DNA of 64,000 nt from Pseudomonas cavernae (GCF_003595175.1 NZ_CP032419.1:496001-560000); one strand, 5' to 3'; numbered from the stretch's first letter, positions 44,864-55,634 are shown. The notes: a model not told the origin generated them from the sequence alone. Made by a program: numbers and translations.

Positions 44864-46096
44864 CTACGCGTGCGCGGCGCTTTCCTTGTAGGCCTTGAGT
44901 GCCTTGAGGCGTTCGCGCTTGAGCGCTTCGCCCAGTTCTGCACCCTGCAGTCCCCGCGCCAGCAAGGGTTGCGCCGCCACTTCGCGTGCCGTCGCCGCGG
45001 CGCCGCGCAGGTAGGCGGCCTGCGGATAGTCGCGCTGTTCGAAGCCGAGGCGGCCGCGGGAGTCCATTTCGCAGGCGGCGATGAACTCCTCGAAGCGCTG
45101 CGGGCGGCGGTAGACGTCGAAACTGTGCAGCAGCTCGAGCAGGGTCGAGGCCTTGAGTTCGAGGGCACGATGGCCGTGGCCGTGGTATTGGCCGACCAGC
45201 AGGGCCAACTCCTGGCAGTCGCGCGGGGCCTTGCAGCGCTGGTTGACCGCGCGGATCAATTTCAGTCCGCGCTGTTCGTGGGCGATATGCTGCGGCCATT
45301 CGCTTGCCGGGGTCAGGCCCTTGCCCAGGTCGTGCAGCAGGCAGGCCCAGCGCACGCTCAGCGACTGGCCATGTTCGGCGCACTGGCGCAGCACGCTGAG
45401 GGTGTGGATGCCGGTGTCGATTTCCGGGTGGTGGCTGGCGGTCTGCGGCACGCCGAACAGCGCATCGACCTCCGGCAGCAGCTCCTTGAGTGCGCCGCAA
45501 TCGCGCAGGACCCGGAGAAACACCTCCGGCCGCGACTCCATCAGCGCGCGGGAGATTTCCTTCCAGCTGCGCTCCGGGGTCAGCGCCTGCAGTTCGCCGG
45601 ATGCGCTGAGCTGGCGCATCAGCGCCAGGGTTTCGTCGGCCACGCGAAAGCCCAGCAGTGCGTAACGGGCGGCGAAGCGGGCGACGCGCAGGACGCGCAG
45701 CGGATCTTCGGCGAAGGCTGGGGAGACGTGGCGCAGCAGGCGCGCCTGCAGGTCACGCTGGCCACCGTAGGGGTCGATGACCGTGCCGTGCGCGTCCTCG
45801 GCCATGGCATTGATGGTCAGGTCGCGGCGCAGCAGGTCCTCTTCCAGGCTAACCTCGGGGCTGGCGTAGAAGGTGAAACCGCCGTAACCCTGGCCGCTTT
45901 TGCGCTCGGTGCGGGCGAGGGCGTATTCCTCGCCGCTGTGCGGATGGATGAACACCGGGAAGTCCTCGCCGACCGGGCGGAAGCCCTGGGCCTGCATCTG
46001 CGCGGCGCTGGCGCCGACCACCACCCAGTCGATGTCCGCCACCGGCAGGCCGAGCAGGCGGTCGCGCACGGCGCCGCCGACTTTAAAAAACTGCAT
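44864..46096 (-). CDS. cca: Multifunctional CCA tRNA nucleotidyltransferase
   Basis: A 410-residue class II nucleotidyltransferase with KVGGAVRD at the start, catalytic D21-x-D23 (ADIDWVVVG), the [11 protein letters not shown] region and a C-terminal HD phosphohydrolase domain (H255-D256 in LLHDLGKG), the E. coli-type arrangement. It adds or repairs the CCA end of tRNAs; the HD domain gives phosphatase/phosphodiesterase activity. It is convergent with folK. Confidence 0.96.
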   Translation of the reverse strand: MQFFKVGGAVRDRLLGLPVADIDWVVVGASAAQMQAQGFRPVGEDFPVFIHPHSGEEYALARTERKSGQGYGGFTFYASPEVSLEEDLLRRDLTINAMAEDAHGTVIDPYGGQRDLQARLLRHVSPAFAEDPLRVLRVARFAARYALLGFRVADETLALMRQLSASGELQALTPERSWKEISRALMESRPEVFLRVLRDCGALKELLPEVDALFGVPQTASHHPEIDTGIHTLSVLRQCAEHGQSLSVRWACLLHDLGKGLTPASEWPQHIAHEQRGLKLIRAVNQRCKAPRDCQELALLVGQYHGHGHRALELKASTLLELLHSFDVYRRPQRFEEFIAACEMDSRGRLGFEQRDYPQAAYLRGAAATAREVAAQPLLARGLQGAELGEALKRERLKALKAYKESAAHA

Positions 46097-46150
46097 GAAA
46101 GCACCTCCGTCAGGCCCACAGCATAACCCCTGCGCGGCCGCTCCGGCGCT

Positions 46151-46660
46151 TCAGTGGGCCGGCGGAATCTGTTGCAGCAGCGCGTTGATGGCGACTTGCA
46201 GCAGCTCGGCGCTGTCCCTGGCCGGGCTCAGGCCGGTGCTGACCAGGCCTTCCCAGAGGATTTGCCCGCTTGGATCGGTCAGGCGCAGGCGCAGGGTGCC
46301 GGTCTCGTCGCGCAGGCGGTGGATGGCCTGGTAGCTGCCCAGCGGGTTGGGCGGCGGCACGTCGACGCGAAACTCCAGTGGTGTGTCGCGCAGGGCCAGC
46401 CAGTAGTAGACGTACAGCTGCGGGGTCTGGCTTTCATGGTAGCCGCGCTCGCCGAGGCCCTGGCGCAATAGCGGTTCCAGCTGGGCATAGCGTTCCTCAT
46501 AGGGCGTGGCGCTGTTCAGCGCCTGCTCCGGCGGCATCAGCTGAAAACTCTGGCGACCGCGCAGCTCGGGTGCGGCCGCGTGCTCGATGCGGATTTGCGG
46601 GATGTGGCTGGCACAGGTGGCGAGGGCGAGGCACAGCAGCAGAAGGGCAAACACACGCAT
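46151..46660 (-). CDS. DUF4136-like lipoprotein
   Basis: The ATG at 46660 gives a lipoprotein signal MRVFALLLLCLALATCAS with lipobox LATC; the GGAG in the leader supports this start over one 30 bp upstream. The 169-residue product has a DUF4136-like layout, a beta-sandwich of unknown function. Position 3' of cca on the same strand group matches PA0585 in P. aeruginosa. No function is known. Confidence 0.8.
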   Translation of the reverse strand: MRVFALLLLCLALATCASHIPQIRIEHAAAPELRGRQSFQLMPPEQALNSATPYEERYAQLEPLLRQGLGERGYHESQTPQLYVYYWLALRDTPLEFRVDVPPPNPLGSYQAIHRLRDETGTLRLRLTDPSGQILWEGLVSTGLSPARDSAELLQVAINALLQQIPPAH

Positions 46661-46704
46661 GGGCACGGGCTCCGCGGACGATAATGCCATGCTCGGCCGC
46701 GGGC

Positions 46705-46915
46705 CTAGCAGGTTGTTGAAAACTACTGTGCTCGGCTATACGGCGTTGAAATCAGCCTTAGCAAGCCGCTTGCGGCTAACGCGCTTTAGCGCGGCCCGAA
46801 GGGCGAGTGCTACGAGTACTGCTCATTTACAACTCGTAAACTCCGCGTCTTCGGCTGATTTTGCCTTGCCTTGCCTTGCCTTGCCTTCGCTCGCTACGTT
46901 TCAACAACCTGCTAG
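46705..46915. repeat. Interspersed palindromic repeat, copy 3
   Basis: A 211-bp element with perfect 17-bp terminal inverted repeats (CTAGCAGGTTGTTGAAA against TTTCAACAACCTGCTAG). It holds the core CTCATTTACAACTCGTAAAC (46822-46841) shared with the copies at 24187 and 25553, an extra internal palindromic segment (about 46756-46818) absent from copy 1, and a run of five TTGCC units (46861-46885). Confidence 0.82.
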
Positions 46916-46929
46916 CGCCGGTCAACCGA

Positions 46930-48480
46930 TCAAATGGGCGGGATGGCCAGCTCCAGGCGCGGGTATTCGTCACCGCTGCGCGGGTCGGGTCGCGGCGGCA
47001 TGTGCTGGGTGTGAATGATCTGCTCACCCTGTACGGTTTCCAGGTGGATGTCGAAGCCCCAGAGGCGGTGCAGGTGCCTGAGCACCTCGTCGGTGGAGTC
47101 GCCCAGCGGTTTGCGGTCGTGCTGCTGGTGACGCAGGGTTAGGGAGCGGTCGCCGCGGCGGTCGATGCTCCAGATCTGCACGTTCGGTTCGCGGTTGCCG
47201 AGGTTGTATTGGGCGGCCAGGGTTTCGCGGATGAAGCGGTAGCCCTGCTCGTCGTGGATCGCCGGGACCAGCAGTTCGTCCTTCTGGTCGTCGTCGAGGA
47301 TGCTGAACAGTTTGAGGTCGCGGATCACCTTGGGCGAGAGGAACTGCAGGATGAAGCTTTCGTCCTTGAAGCTGCTCATGGCGAATTTCAGGGTCGTCAG
47401 CCAGTCGCTGCCGGCGATGTCGGGGAACCAGTGGCGGTCTTCGTCGGTCGGCTTTTCGCAGATGCGGCGCAGGTCGCTGTAGATGGCGAAACCCAGGGTG
47501 TAGGGATTGATGCCGCTGTAGTAGGGGCTGTCGAAGCCCGGCTGGTAGACCACGCCGGTGTGCGACTGGAGGAACTCGATCATGAAGCCGTCGGTGACCA
47601 GGCCCTCGTCGTACAGGTCGTTCATCAGGGTGTAGTGCCAGAAGGTCGCCCAGCCTTCGTTCATCACCTGGGTCTGGCGCTGCGGGTAGAAGTACTGGGC
47701 GATCTTGCGCACGATGCGCACCACTTCGCGCTGCCAGGGCTCCAGCAGCGGCGCGTGCTTCTCGATGAAGTACAGGATGTTTTCCTGCGGCTCGGCGGGA
47801 AAGCGCTTGTTGTCCTTCTCGCTGTGCTTGCCGCTGCCCTTGGGGATGGTGCGCCAGAGGTCATTGATCTGCTTCTGTAGGTGCTCTTCGCGGTCCTTCT
47901 GGCGCCGGCGTTCTTCCTCGGCGGAGATCGGATAGGGACGCTTGTAGCGGTCGACCCCGTAATTCATCAGGGCGTGGCAGGAGTCCAGCAGTTCCTCCAC
48001 TGCGTCGATGCCGTAGCGTTCCTCGCACTGCATGATGTACTGCTTGGCGAACACCAGGTAGTCGATGATCGAGCTGGCGTCGGTCCAGGTGCGGAACAGG
48101 TAGTTGCCCTTGAAGAAGCTGTTGTGCCCGTAGCAGGCATGGGCGATCACCAGGGCCTGCATGCACATGGTGTTTTCTTCCATCAGGTAGGCGATGCAGG
48201 GATCGGAATTGATCACGATCTCGTAGGCCAGGCCCATCTGCCCGCGCTTGTAGCCTTTTTCGGTGCTGAGGAAGTGCTTGCCATAGGACCAATGGTGGTA
48301 GCCGAGCGGCATGCCGACCGAGGCGTAGGCGTCCATCATCTGCTCGGCGGTGATCACCTCGATCTGGTTCGGGTAGGTATCCAGCGCGTAGCGCTCGACC
48401 AGGCGGCTGATTTCACGGTCGTAGGTGCGGATCAGCTCGAAGGTCCATTCCGAGCCGGTGGAAATGGGCTGGCGCTTCAT
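46930..48480 (-). CDS. SpoVR family protein
   Basis: A 516-residue SpoVR/YcgB protein starting MKRQPISTGSEWTFELIRTYDREI (ATG at 48480; the GTG codon just before is ignored). Typical segments include PNQIEVITAEQMMDAYASVGMP and EENTMCMQALVIAHACYGHNSFFKGNY. It is 10 bp after yeaH and in the same operon as prkA. In Bacillus it affects spore cortex; in Gram-negatives its role in the RpoS-linked stress response is poorly defined. Confidence 0.93.
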   Translation of the reverse strand: MKRQPISTGSEWTFELIRTYDREISRLVERYALDTYPNQIEVITAEQMMDAYASVGMPLGYHHWSYGKHFLSTEKGYKRGQMGLAYEIVINSDPCIAYLMEENTMCMQALVIAHACYGHNSFFKGNYLFRTWTDASSIIDYLVFAKQYIMQCEERYGIDAVEELLDSCHALMNYGVDRYKRPYPISAEEERRRQKDREEHLQKQINDLWRTIPKGSGKHSEKDNKRFPAEPQENILYFIEKHAPLLEPWQREVVRIVRKIAQYFYPQRQTQVMNEGWATFWHYTLMNDLYDEGLVTDGFMIEFLQSHTGVVYQPGFDSPYYSGINPYTLGFAIYSDLRRICEKPTDEDRHWFPDIAGSDWLTTLKFAMSSFKDESFILQFLSPKVIRDLKLFSILDDDQKDELLVPAIHDEQGYRFIRETLAAQYNLGNREPNVQIWSIDRRGDRSLTLRHQQHDRKPLGDSTDEVLRHLHRLWGFDIHLETVQGEQIIHTQHMPPRPDPRSGDEYPRLELAIPPI

Positions 48481-48490
48481 CACGAGGCCC

Positions 48491-49762
48491 TCATGTGGTC
48501 ATCCGGCGCTGGAACAGTTCGCGGAACACCGGGTAGATATCGGCCGCCGACACCAGTTGCTGCTGAGCGAAGGTGTCCTCGAACGTCTCGCGCACCGCTT
48601 CGTACTCGAACCACAGCGCCTGGTGTTCGCGCGGGGTGATCTCGACGTAGGTGAAATACTGGACGTACGGCATGATCTGCTTCATCAGGATATCCCGGCA
48701 GATCGGCGAGTCGTCATTCCAGTTGTCGCCATCCGACGCCTGGGCGGCGTAGATGTTCCATTCGTTGATCGGGTAGCGCTCGGCCATCACCTCCTGCATC
48801 AGCTTGAGCGCGCTGGAGACAATGGTGCCGCCGGTTTCCCGCGAGTAGAAGAATTCCTCCTCGTCGACCTCGCGCGCACTGGTGTGGTGGCGGATGAACA
48901 CCACCTCGATCTTGTCGTAGTTCCGCTTGAGGAACAGGTAGAGGAGGATGAAGAAGCGCTTGGCGATATCCTTGGTCGCCTGGGTCATCGAGCCGGACAC
49001 GTCCATCAGGCAGAACATCACCGCCTTCGAGGTCGGATTAGGCTGCTTCACCAGCAGGTTGTACTTGAGGTCGAAGGTGTCGAGGTAGGGCACGCGGTTG
49101 ATGCGCGCGCGGAGTCGAGCAATTTCGGCTTCTATTTCCTGAATATCGTCGAAGTTATCCGGTTCTTCGCACTTGAGGCGCTCCAGCTCCGCGACTGCCA
49201 GCTTGAGTCTGGCGCGGCTGCTGCCGGACAGGGCGATGCGTCGGGCGTGGGCCGAGCGCAGGGTGCGGATGATGTTGATGCGCGACGGGTTGCCTTCGTT
49301 GCTGATGCCGGCGCGCACGGTCTTGAAGGTGTCGCTGCCGGTCAGATGGCGTTTGACCAGATTCGGCAGTTCGAGGTCCTCGAACATGAAGTCGAGGAAT
49401 TCCTCTTGGGTGATCTGGAAGACGAAGTCGTCCATGCCTTCGCCGCTGTTGCTGGCTTTACCGCCGGCCTTGCCGCCACCGCCGCCGGGCGGGCGGGGAA
49501 TGCGGTCGCCGGTGGTGAACTCCTTGTTGCCGGGATGGACGATGGTCTGCTTGCCGCCGCGGCCATGGTGCAGCACCGGCTCGTCGATATCGCGACCCGG
49601 GATGCTGATCTGCTCGCCGTGCTCCATGTCGGTGATGGAGCGGCGGCTGACGGCCTCCTCCACGGCCTTCTTGATGTGCTCACGATAACGCCGCAAAAAG
49701 CGCTGGCGGTTCACCGTGCTCTTGTTCTTGCCGTTCAGACGGCGGTCAATCACATAGCTCAT
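48491..49762 (-). CDS. yeaH: YeaH/YhbH family (DUF444) VWA-like protein
   Basis: A 423-residue protein with an AAGGAG ribosome site. The N-terminal half has a glycine-rich linker ([15 protein letters not shown]); the C-terminal half is von Willebrand A-like with the metal-site motif DVSGSM. It is always found between PrkA and SpoVR. The molecular role is unknown; it may be a partner or substrate of the PrkA kinase. Confidence 0.93.
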   Translation of the reverse strand: MSYVIDRRLNGKNKSTVNRQRFLRRYREHIKKAVEEAVSRRSITDMEHGEQISIPGRDIDEPVLHHGRGGKQTIVHPGNKEFTTGDRIPRPPGGGGGKAGGKASNSGEGMDDFVFQITQEEFLDFMFEDLELPNLVKRHLTGSDTFKTVRAGISNEGNPSRINIIRTLRSAHARRIALSGSSRARLKLAVAELERLKCEEPDNFDDIQEIEAEIARLRARINRVPYLDTFDLKYNLLVKQPNPTSKAVMFCLMDVSGSMTQATKDIAKRFFILLYLFLKRNYDKIEVVFIRHHTSAREVDEEEFFYSRETGGTIVSSALKLMQEVMAERYPINEWNIYAAQASDGDNWNDDSPICRDILMKQIMPYVQYFTYVEITPREHQALWFEYEAVRETFEDTFAQQQLVSAADIYPVFRELFQRRMTT

Positions 49763-49836
49763 GAGCGCTCCTTAGGGCCCACGCCCGTGCGGGCGTAGGC
49801 TCTGCGGTAACAGCGACCGGCCAGGCCGGCGGCGGG

Positions 49837-51759
49837 TTACTGCGATTTTCTGACCCGCAGGTACCACTCGGACAGCAGACGCACCTGTTTCTCGGTGTAG
49901 CCACGCTCGACCATGCGTTTGACGAAGTCGTTGTGTTTCTGTTGGTCCTCCTTGCTGGCCTTGGCGTTGAAGCTGATGACCGGCAGCAGGTCTTCGGTGT
50001 TGGAGAACATTTTCTTCTCGATCACCACGCGCAGCTTCTCGTAGCTCAGCCAGGTCGGGTTCTTGCCATTGTTGTTGGCGCGCGCGCGCAATACGAAGTT
50101 GACGATCTCGTTGCGGAAATCCTTCGGATTGCTGATGCCGGCCGGTTTCTCGATCTTTTCCAGTTCTTCGTTGAGGGCCACGCGGTTGAGGATCTCGCCG
50201 GTTTCCGGATCGCGGTATTCCTGATCCTGGATCCAGAAGTCGGCGTACAGCACGTAGCGGTCGAAGATGTTCTGCCCGTACTCGCTGTAGGACTCGAGGT
50301 AGGCGGTCTGGATCTCCTTGCCGATGAACTCGATGTAGCGCGGCGCCAGGTATTCCTTGATGTAGCGCAGGTAGCGCTCGCGCAGTTCGGCGGGGAACTG
50401 TTCCTGCTCGATCTGCTGCTCGAGCACGTAGAGCAGGTGCACCGGGTTGGCGGCGATTTCGTGCGGGTCGAAGTTGAACACCTTGGAGAGGATCTTGAAG
50501 GCGAAACGGGTCGACAGACCGCTCATGCCCTCGTCGACGCCGGCGCTGTCACGATACTCCTGGATCGACTTGGCCTTGGGATCGGTGTCCTTGAGGTTCT
50601 CGCCGTCATACACACGCATCTTCGAGTAGACGTTGGAGTTCTCCGGCTCCTTCAGGCGCGACAGCGCGGAGAACTGCGCGAGCATCTTCAGGGTATCCGG
50701 CGCGCAATGGGCGTTGGCCAGCGAGCTGTTGAGCAGCAGCTTGTCGTAGATCTTGATCTCGTCGGTGACGCGCAGGCAGTAGGGCACCTTGACGATGTAG
50801 ATGCGGTCGATGAACGCCTCGTTGTTCTTGTTGTTGCGGAAGCTGTGCCATTCCGACTCGTTGGAGTGGGCCAGGATGATGCCACTGAACGGCAGGCCGC
50901 CGAGACCCTCGGTGCTGTTGTAGTTGCCTTCCTGGGTGGCGGTCAGCAACGGGTGCAGCACCTTGATCGGCGCCTTGAACATCTCGACGAATTCCATCAT
51001 CCCCTGGTTGGCGCGGCACAGGGCTCCGGAGTAGCTGTAGGCGTCGGCGTCGTTCTGGGGGAATTCTTCCAGTTTGCGGATATCCACCTTGCCGACCAGG
51101 GCGGAGATGTCCTGGTTGTTCTCGTCGCCCGGTTCGGTCTTGGCGATCGCCACCTGGTTGAGGATCGACGGATGCAGCTTGATCACGCGGAACTTGCTGA
51201 TGTCGCCGCCGAACTCGTTGAGCCGCTTGGTGGCCCAGGGCGAGATGACCGTGCGCAGGTAGCGCTGCGGAATGCCGTACTCCTCCTCGAGGATGGCGCC
51301 GTCCTCATCCGGGTTGAACAGCCCCAGCGGCGACTCGAACACCGGAGAGCCCTTGATCGCGTAGAAGGGCACGTGCTCCATCAGTTGCTTGAGTTTTTCC
51401 GCCAGCGACGATTTACCGCCGCCGACCGGGCCCAGCAGGTAAAGGATCTGTTTCTTCTCTTCCAGGCCTTGGGCGGCGTGGCGGAAGAAGGAGACCATCT
51501 GATCGATGCACTCTTCCATGCCGTGGAAGTCGGCGAACGCCGGGTAGCGGCGAATCACCTTGTTGGAGAAGATCCGCGACAGCCGGGAGTTGCTCGATGT
51601 ATCGGTCAGTTCCGGTTCGCCGATGGCCAGCAACATGCGCTCAGCCGCGGTGGCATAGGCACTGCGGTCTTGCTTGCACAGCTCAAGGTACTCCTGCAGC
51701 GAGTACTCCTCTTGCCGAGTCGCCTCAAAACGCTGTTGGAAGTGGCTGAAAATACTCAT
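49837..51759 (-). CDS. prkA: PrkA family serine protein kinase (YeaG)
   Basis: A 640-residue protein with a GAGGTG ribosome site. It has an N-terminal AAA+ domain with Walker A GPVGGGKS (110-117), a PrkA-specific middle region and a C-terminal domain related to eukaryotic kinase folds. First gene of the prkA-yeaH-spoVR operon. In enterobacteria YeaG is induced under nitrogen starvation and stationary phase. Promoter presumed in the 288-bp gap 51760-52047, which also holds a near-palindrome GATCAGCCGACAGGTCGGC around 51822. Confidence 0.94.
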   Translation of the reverse strand: MSIFSHFQQRFEATRQEEYSLQEYLELCKQDRSAYATAAERMLLAIGEPELTDTSSNSRLSRIFSNKVIRRYPAFADFHGMEECIDQMVSFFRHAAQGLEEKKQILYLLGPVGGGKSSLAEKLKQLMEHVPFYAIKGSPVFESPLGLFNPDEDGAILEEEYGIPQRYLRTVISPWATKRLNEFGGDISKFRVIKLHPSILNQVAIAKTEPGDENNQDISALVGKVDIRKLEEFPQNDADAYSYSGALCRANQGMMEFVEMFKAPIKVLHPLLTATQEGNYNSTEGLGGLPFSGIILAHSNESEWHSFRNNKNNEAFIDRIYIVKVPYCLRVTDEIKIYDKLLLNSSLANAHCAPDTLKMLAQFSALSRLKEPENSNVYSKMRVYDGENLKDTDPKAKSIQEYRDSAGVDEGMSGLSTRFAFKILSKVFNFDPHEIAANPVHLLYVLEQQIEQEQFPAELRERYLRYIKEYLAPRYIEFIGKEIQTAYLESYSEYGQNIFDRYVLYADFWIQDQEYRDPETGEILNRVALNEELEKIEKPAGISNPKDFRNEIVNFVLRARANNNGKNPTWLSYEKLRVVIEKKMFSNTEDLLPVISFNAKASKEDQQKHNDFVKRMVERGYTEKQVRLLSEWYLRVRKSQ

Positions 51760-52047
51760 GACGTCACCTCGCTCGATGCTAGTAACCGGCGGGTATCGGT
51801 CGTGCAGGTGCTGGTGCTGGCGATCAGCCGACAGGTCGGCCGATCAAGAATCCCCCCAGAACACCTAAATGGTCGCTGCCGATAGCCCGGAAGCCGGTGT
51901 GCCGGCTCTCCCTTGTTTTGGATGGCCTGAGGTAAGAGTAGTTCGGAATCGGCGAGGTCAAGGGGCGAGGAGCGATAACAGGATGTTACCGTTCGTCAGG
52001 CCGGGCCCGTAGCCCAAGGCTGGCGCGGGCTTGGCGGGCGGGAAAAA

Positions 52048-52377
52048 TTATTCCGCGGCGGATTGGCTGGTTTCGTTCGGGTAGGTCGCGCGCCACAGCT
52101 CGAAGCCGCCATCTAGGCTGTACACCTCGGAGAAGCCCTGGCCGACCAGGTAGGCCGCGGCGCTCTGGCTGGAGTTGCCGTGGTAGCAGGCGACGATCAG
52201 CGGCTGGTCGAGATCGGCGTGGCTGATGAAGTCGTGCAGCGAGTGGTTGTCCAGGTGCCGCGAGCCGCTGATATGGCCAAGGGCGAAGCTCTGCGGGTCG
52301 CGGATATCGACGACCACGGCGCCTTGCTCGCGCAGCTGCTGGGCTTGTTCCGGGGCGATGCGGTGGAAATCGGTCAT
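52048..52377 (-). CDS. glpE: Thiosulfate sulfurtransferase GlpE
   Basis: A 109-residue single-domain rhodanese with the catalytic cysteine C64 in VACYHGNSS and the [13 protein letters not shown] substrate loop. Its ATG at 52377 overlaps the stop of apaH by 4 bp, so translation is coupled and the long upstream frame is not part of it. It transfers sulfane sulfur from thiosulfate to cyanide or thioredoxin. Confidence 0.93.
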   Translation of the reverse strand: MTDFHRIAPEQAQQLREQGAVVVDIRDPQSFALGHISGSRHLDNHSLHDFISHADLDQPLIVACYHGNSSQSAAAYLVGQGFSEVYSLDGGFELWRATYPNETSQSAAE

Positions 52378-53198
52378 GGCTGGTTCTCCGGGCAGTCGCA
52401 GCGATGGCGCTCGCCGCTGTCGACATTCAATAAGGTCAGGGCGCCACCCCATACGCAGCCGGTGTCCAGGGCGAACAGGCCGGGTTCGTCGCAGCGGCCT
52501 TCGAGGGCCGCCCAGTGGCCGAAGATCAGTTTCAGCCCGCGGGTCTTGCGCGCGGGATGGCTGAACCAGGGGGCGTAGCCCGACGGCGCACTGCCGAGGC
52601 CTTCCTTGCTCTTCAGGTCGAGGGTGCCGTCGGCTTTGCAGAAGCGCATGCGGGTGAGGTAGTTGGTGATCACCCGCAGGCGGGTCACGCCTTTCAGCTC
52701 CTTGTCCCACTTGACCGGCTCGTTGCCGTACATGCCATCCAGATAGAGCGGCAGGCGGGCCTCGTCGCGCAGCGCTTCCTCGACCTCGGCGGCACATTTC
52801 AGCGCCTTCTTCAGCGACCACTGCGGTGGAATACCGGCATGCACCAGGGCGATTTCGCGTTCGGCGTCGTAGTGCATGAGCTTTTGCTGGCACAGCCAGT
52901 CGAGCAGGACATCGCGATCCGGCGCGTCGAGAATCTCGCGCAGGGTATCGGCCTTCTTCAGGCGTTCGATGTTGTGCGCGGCCGCCAGCAGGTGCAGGTC
53001 GTGATTGCCCAGCACGCAGACCAGCGCCTCGCGCATGGCGTAGAGGAAACGTAGGGTTTCCAGCGACTGCGGGCCGCGATTGACCAGGTCGCCGGTCAGC
53101 CACAGCTGATCCTGGGCCGGGTCGAAAGCCACGCGTTGCAGCAGGCACTTGAGCGGTTGCAGGCAGCCTTGCAGGTCGCCGACGGCATACACCGCCAT
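52374..53198 (-). CDS. apaH: Symmetrical diadenosine tetraphosphatase
   Basis: A 274-residue metallophosphatase with motifs GDLQGC (near 8), [14 protein letters not shown] and HAGIPPQW. It hydrolyses Ap4A to two ADP and also removes Np4 caps from RNA. It lies 1 bp after apaG and overlaps glpE by 4 bp in the rsmA-apaG-apaH-glpE operon. Confidence 0.96.
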   Translation of the reverse strand: MAVYAVGDLQGCLQPLKCLLQRVAFDPAQDQLWLTGDLVNRGPQSLETLRFLYAMREALVCVLGNHDLHLLAAAHNIERLKKADTLREILDAPDRDVLLDWLCQQKLMHYDAEREIALVHAGIPPQWSLKKALKCAAEVEEALRDEARLPLYLDGMYGNEPVKWDKELKGVTRLRVITNYLTRMRFCKADGTLDLKSKEGLGSAPSGYAPWFSHPARKTRGLKLIFGHWAALEGRCDEPGLFALDTGCVWGGALTLLNVDSGERHRCDCPENQP

Positions 53199-53199
53199 C

Positions 53200-53580
53200 T
53201 CAGTGCAGGGCTCCCGGCACGAACAGGCGGAACGGCGCGATCGGGGCGTCGAACTGCTGGCCGTCCTCGGCGAGCATCTGATAACTGCCCTGCATGCTGC
53301 CGACTCGGGTGGCCAGCACTGTGCCGCTGCTGTAAGTGTGACTGGCGCCGGGATCGATCAGCGGTTGCTGGCCGATCACCCCGGCGCCGCGCACTTCCTG
53401 CACCCGGCCGTCGCCATCGGTGATGATCCAATGCCGCGCCAGCAGCTTGGCCGGCAACTGGCCCTGGTTGTGGATGGTCACGGTGTAGGCGAAGGCAAAG
53501 CGATTTTCTTCCGGCAGCGATTGCTCCGGGAGGTAGCGGGTGACGACGCTGACGTCGATCTGATAACGGGAGTCGGACAT
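53200..53580 (-). CDS. apaG: ApaG protein
   Basis: A 126-residue ApaG of fibronectin type III-like fold, with characteristic [36 protein letters not shown] and [11 protein letters not shown]. The function is unresolved, linked to Co2+/Mg2+ homeostasis. Position between rsmA and apaH is typical. Confidence 0.96.
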   Translation of the reverse strand: MSDSRYQIDVSVVTRYLPEQSLPEENRFAFAYTVTIHNQGQLPAKLLARHWIITDGDGRVQEVRGAGVIGQQPLIDPGASHTYSSGTVLATRVGSMQGSYQMLAEDGQQFDAPIAPFRLFVPGALH

Positions 53581-53618
53581 GGGAAACGCTCGGGAATCTG
53601 ATCTGCGAGTCTAAAACC

Positions 53619-54425
53619 TCAGCCCGCGCTTGTCTGCTCGGCCAGTCGGTCGGCGAGGCGGACGAAGGCGGCCAGGTCCAGCTGTTCCGGACGCAGGCTG
53701 CCATCCACCCCGGCCGCGGCAATGGCGCCGCTGTCGAGCAGGCCCTTGAGGGTGTTGCGCAGGGTCTTGCGCCGCTGGTTGAACGCCTCGCGCACCACCT
53801 TCTCGAGCAGGCGATGATCCCTGGCCGGATGCGGCAGCACCTCATGCGGGACCAGGCGGACGATCGCCGAGTCGACCTTAGGCGGCGGATTGAAGGCGCC
53901 GGGGCCGACGTTGAACAGGTGTTCGACCCGGCAATGGTACTGCACCATGATCGACAGGCGGCCCCAGTCGCCACCACCGGGCTCGGCGGCCAAGCGCTCG
54001 ACCACTTCCTTCTGTAGCATGAAGTGCATGTCGCGGATCAGCCCGGTGTGCTCGAGCAGGTGGAAGATCAGAGGCGTGGAGATGTTGTAGGGCAGGTTGC
54101 CGACCACGCGCAGGCTGTGCGGTGCGTCGCTCAGCTGGCGGAAATCGAACTTCAGCGCATCGCCCTGGTTGAGGCGGAAGTTCGCCTGCTGGCCGAACTT
54201 GCCTTGCAGGATCGGAATCAGGTCGAGGTCCAGTTCGACCACGTCCAGTTGCGCGCCGCTGCCGAGCAGGCCTTCGGTGAGGGCGCCCTGGCCGGGGCCG
54301 ATCTCTACCAGACGCTCGCCTTCACGGGCGTGAATGGCGCGCAGGATGCGATGGATCACGCCGGCGTCGTGCAGGAAGTTCTGCCCGAAGCGTTTGCGCG
54401 CGCGGTGTTGGTAGTGTTCGGTCAT
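53619..54425 (-). CDS. rsmA: 16S rRNA (adenine1518-N6/adenine1519-N6)-dimethyltransferase
   Basis: The ATG at 54425 gives a 268-residue KsgA. Motifs are GQNFL (substrate entry), VEIGPGQGALTE (SAM binding), and NLPYNIS (catalytic NLPY). It dimethylates two adjacent adenines in helix 45 of 16S rRNA; loss gives kasugamycin resistance. It lies downstream of pdxA by 136 bp. Confidence 0.96.
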   Translation of the reverse strand: MTEHYQHRARKRFGQNFLHDAGVIHRILRAIHAREGERLVEIGPGQGALTEGLLGSGAQLDVVELDLDLIPILQGKFGQQANFRLNQGDALKFDFRQLSDAPHSLRVVGNLPYNISTPLIFHLLEHTGLIRDMHFMLQKEVVERLAAEPGGGDWGRLSIMVQYHCRVEHLFNVGPGAFNPPPKVDSAIVRLVPHEVLPHPARDHRLLEKVVREAFNQRRKTLRNTLKGLLDSGAIAAAGVDGSLRPEQLDLAAFVRLADRLAEQTSAG

Positions 54426-54561
54426 GGGGCGGCTCCAAGCTTCAAGCCACACGCTCAAAGCACAATGCAAAGAGCGTGCAGTTTACCAAGCAAAGCCGCT
54501 GCAGGTGACAAACCATGGGGTCGAAGGGGTGATTTTCGCGTGTGGTGGCCAGGGTGGGGGG

Positions 54562-55560
54562 TTAACCCCGCGCGCGGCTGGCCGCCATGGCGTAGGCGGT
54601 TTCCAGGGCGACTTGCAGACTGCCGGTGTCGACCTTGCCGCTGCCGGCCAGATCAAGGGCGGTGCCGTGATCGACCGAGGTGCGGATGATCGGCAGGCCG
54701 AGGGTGACGTTCACCGCCGCGCCAAAGCCCTTGTACTTGAGCACCGGCAGGCCCTGGTCGTGGTACATCGCCAGTACCGCGTCGCACTGGTCGAGATACT
54801 TGGGGGTGAACAGGGTGTCGGCGGGCAGCGGGCCGATCAGCTCGAGGCCTTCACTGCGCAACTGCTCGAGGGTCGGTTCGATCACCTCGATTTCCTCGCG
54901 GCCGAGGTGGCCACCTTCGCCGGCATGCGGATTGAGGCCGCAGACCAGGATGCGCGGGCGGGCGATGCCGAACTTGTCGCGCAGATCGGCATGCAGGATG
55001 CGCGCGACCCGCTGCAGGCGCTCGGAGCTGATCGCCGCGGCGACATCCTTGAGCGGCAGATGGGTGGTCACCAGGGCCACGCGCAGGCCGCGGGTGGCGA
55101 GCATCATCACCACCTGCGCGGTGCCGGTCAGTTCGGCGAGGAACTCGGTATGCCCGGAGAAGGCGATGCCGGCGTCGTTGATCACACCCTTGTGCACCGG
55201 CGCGGTGATCATCCCGGCGAAGTGGCCGTCGAGACAGCCCTGGCCGGCGCGGGTGAGGGTCTCCAGCACGTAGGCGGCGTTGGCCGAGGCCAGCTGGCCC
55301 GGGATTACCGGCGCCTGCAACGGCGTATCCCAGACATACAGGCTGCCGGCTGGCGCCGGTTGCTGCGGCCATTGCGCTGGGCTGACGTCGAGCAGTTCGA
55401 CGCTCAGCGCCAGCTGCTTGGCCCGCTCGGCGAGCAGGGCGCGACTGGCGATGGCGACCAGCGGATGCGGCTGGGCATGCTGGGCGAGCAGCAGGCACAG
55501 GTCGGGGCCGATGCCGGCGGGCTCGCCGGGGGTCAAGGCGAAAACGGGGGTAACGCTCAT
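54562..55560 (-). CDS. pdxA: 4-hydroxythreonine-4-phosphate dehydrogenase PdxA
   Basis: The ATG at 55560 gives the family N-terminus [21 protein letters not shown]; 332 residues. Metal-binding and substrate motifs [20 protein letters not shown], and [16 protein letters not shown] are intact, as are [11 protein letters not shown] residues near the C-terminus. It acts in pyridoxal-phosphate synthesis. A terminator lies between it and surA. Confidence 0.96.
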   Translation of the reverse strand: MSVTPVFALTPGEPAGIGPDLCLLLAQHAQPHPLVAIASRALLAERAKQLALSVELLDVSPAQWPQQPAPAGSLYVWDTPLQAPVIPGQLASANAAYVLETLTRAGQGCLDGHFAGMITAPVHKGVINDAGIAFSGHTEFLAELTGTAQVVMMLATRGLRVALVTTHLPLKDVAAAISSERLQRVARILHADLRDKFGIARPRILVCGLNPHAGEGGHLGREEIEVIEPTLEQLRSEGLELIGPLPADTLFTPKYLDQCDAVLAMYHDQGLPVLKYKGFGAAVNVTLGLPIIRTSVDHGTALDLAGSGKVDTGSLQVALETAYAMAASRARG

Positions 55561-55634
55561 CGATGGGCTCTCGTATGCGTGGCGCCGGCACGGCTGGGGC
55601 AATCGACACTCTACGCCGAAGCGGGCGGCGGACA

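Noticed and set aside
46861..46885. Tandem TTGCC run considered as a CRISPR-like or coding repeat
   Set aside because: Five-base units without spacers, inside an interspersed repeat and outside any gene.
49933..51885. Long plus-strand open frame opposite prkA
   Set aside because: Val/Leu/Asp/Arg-rich antisense shadow of a highly conserved gene.
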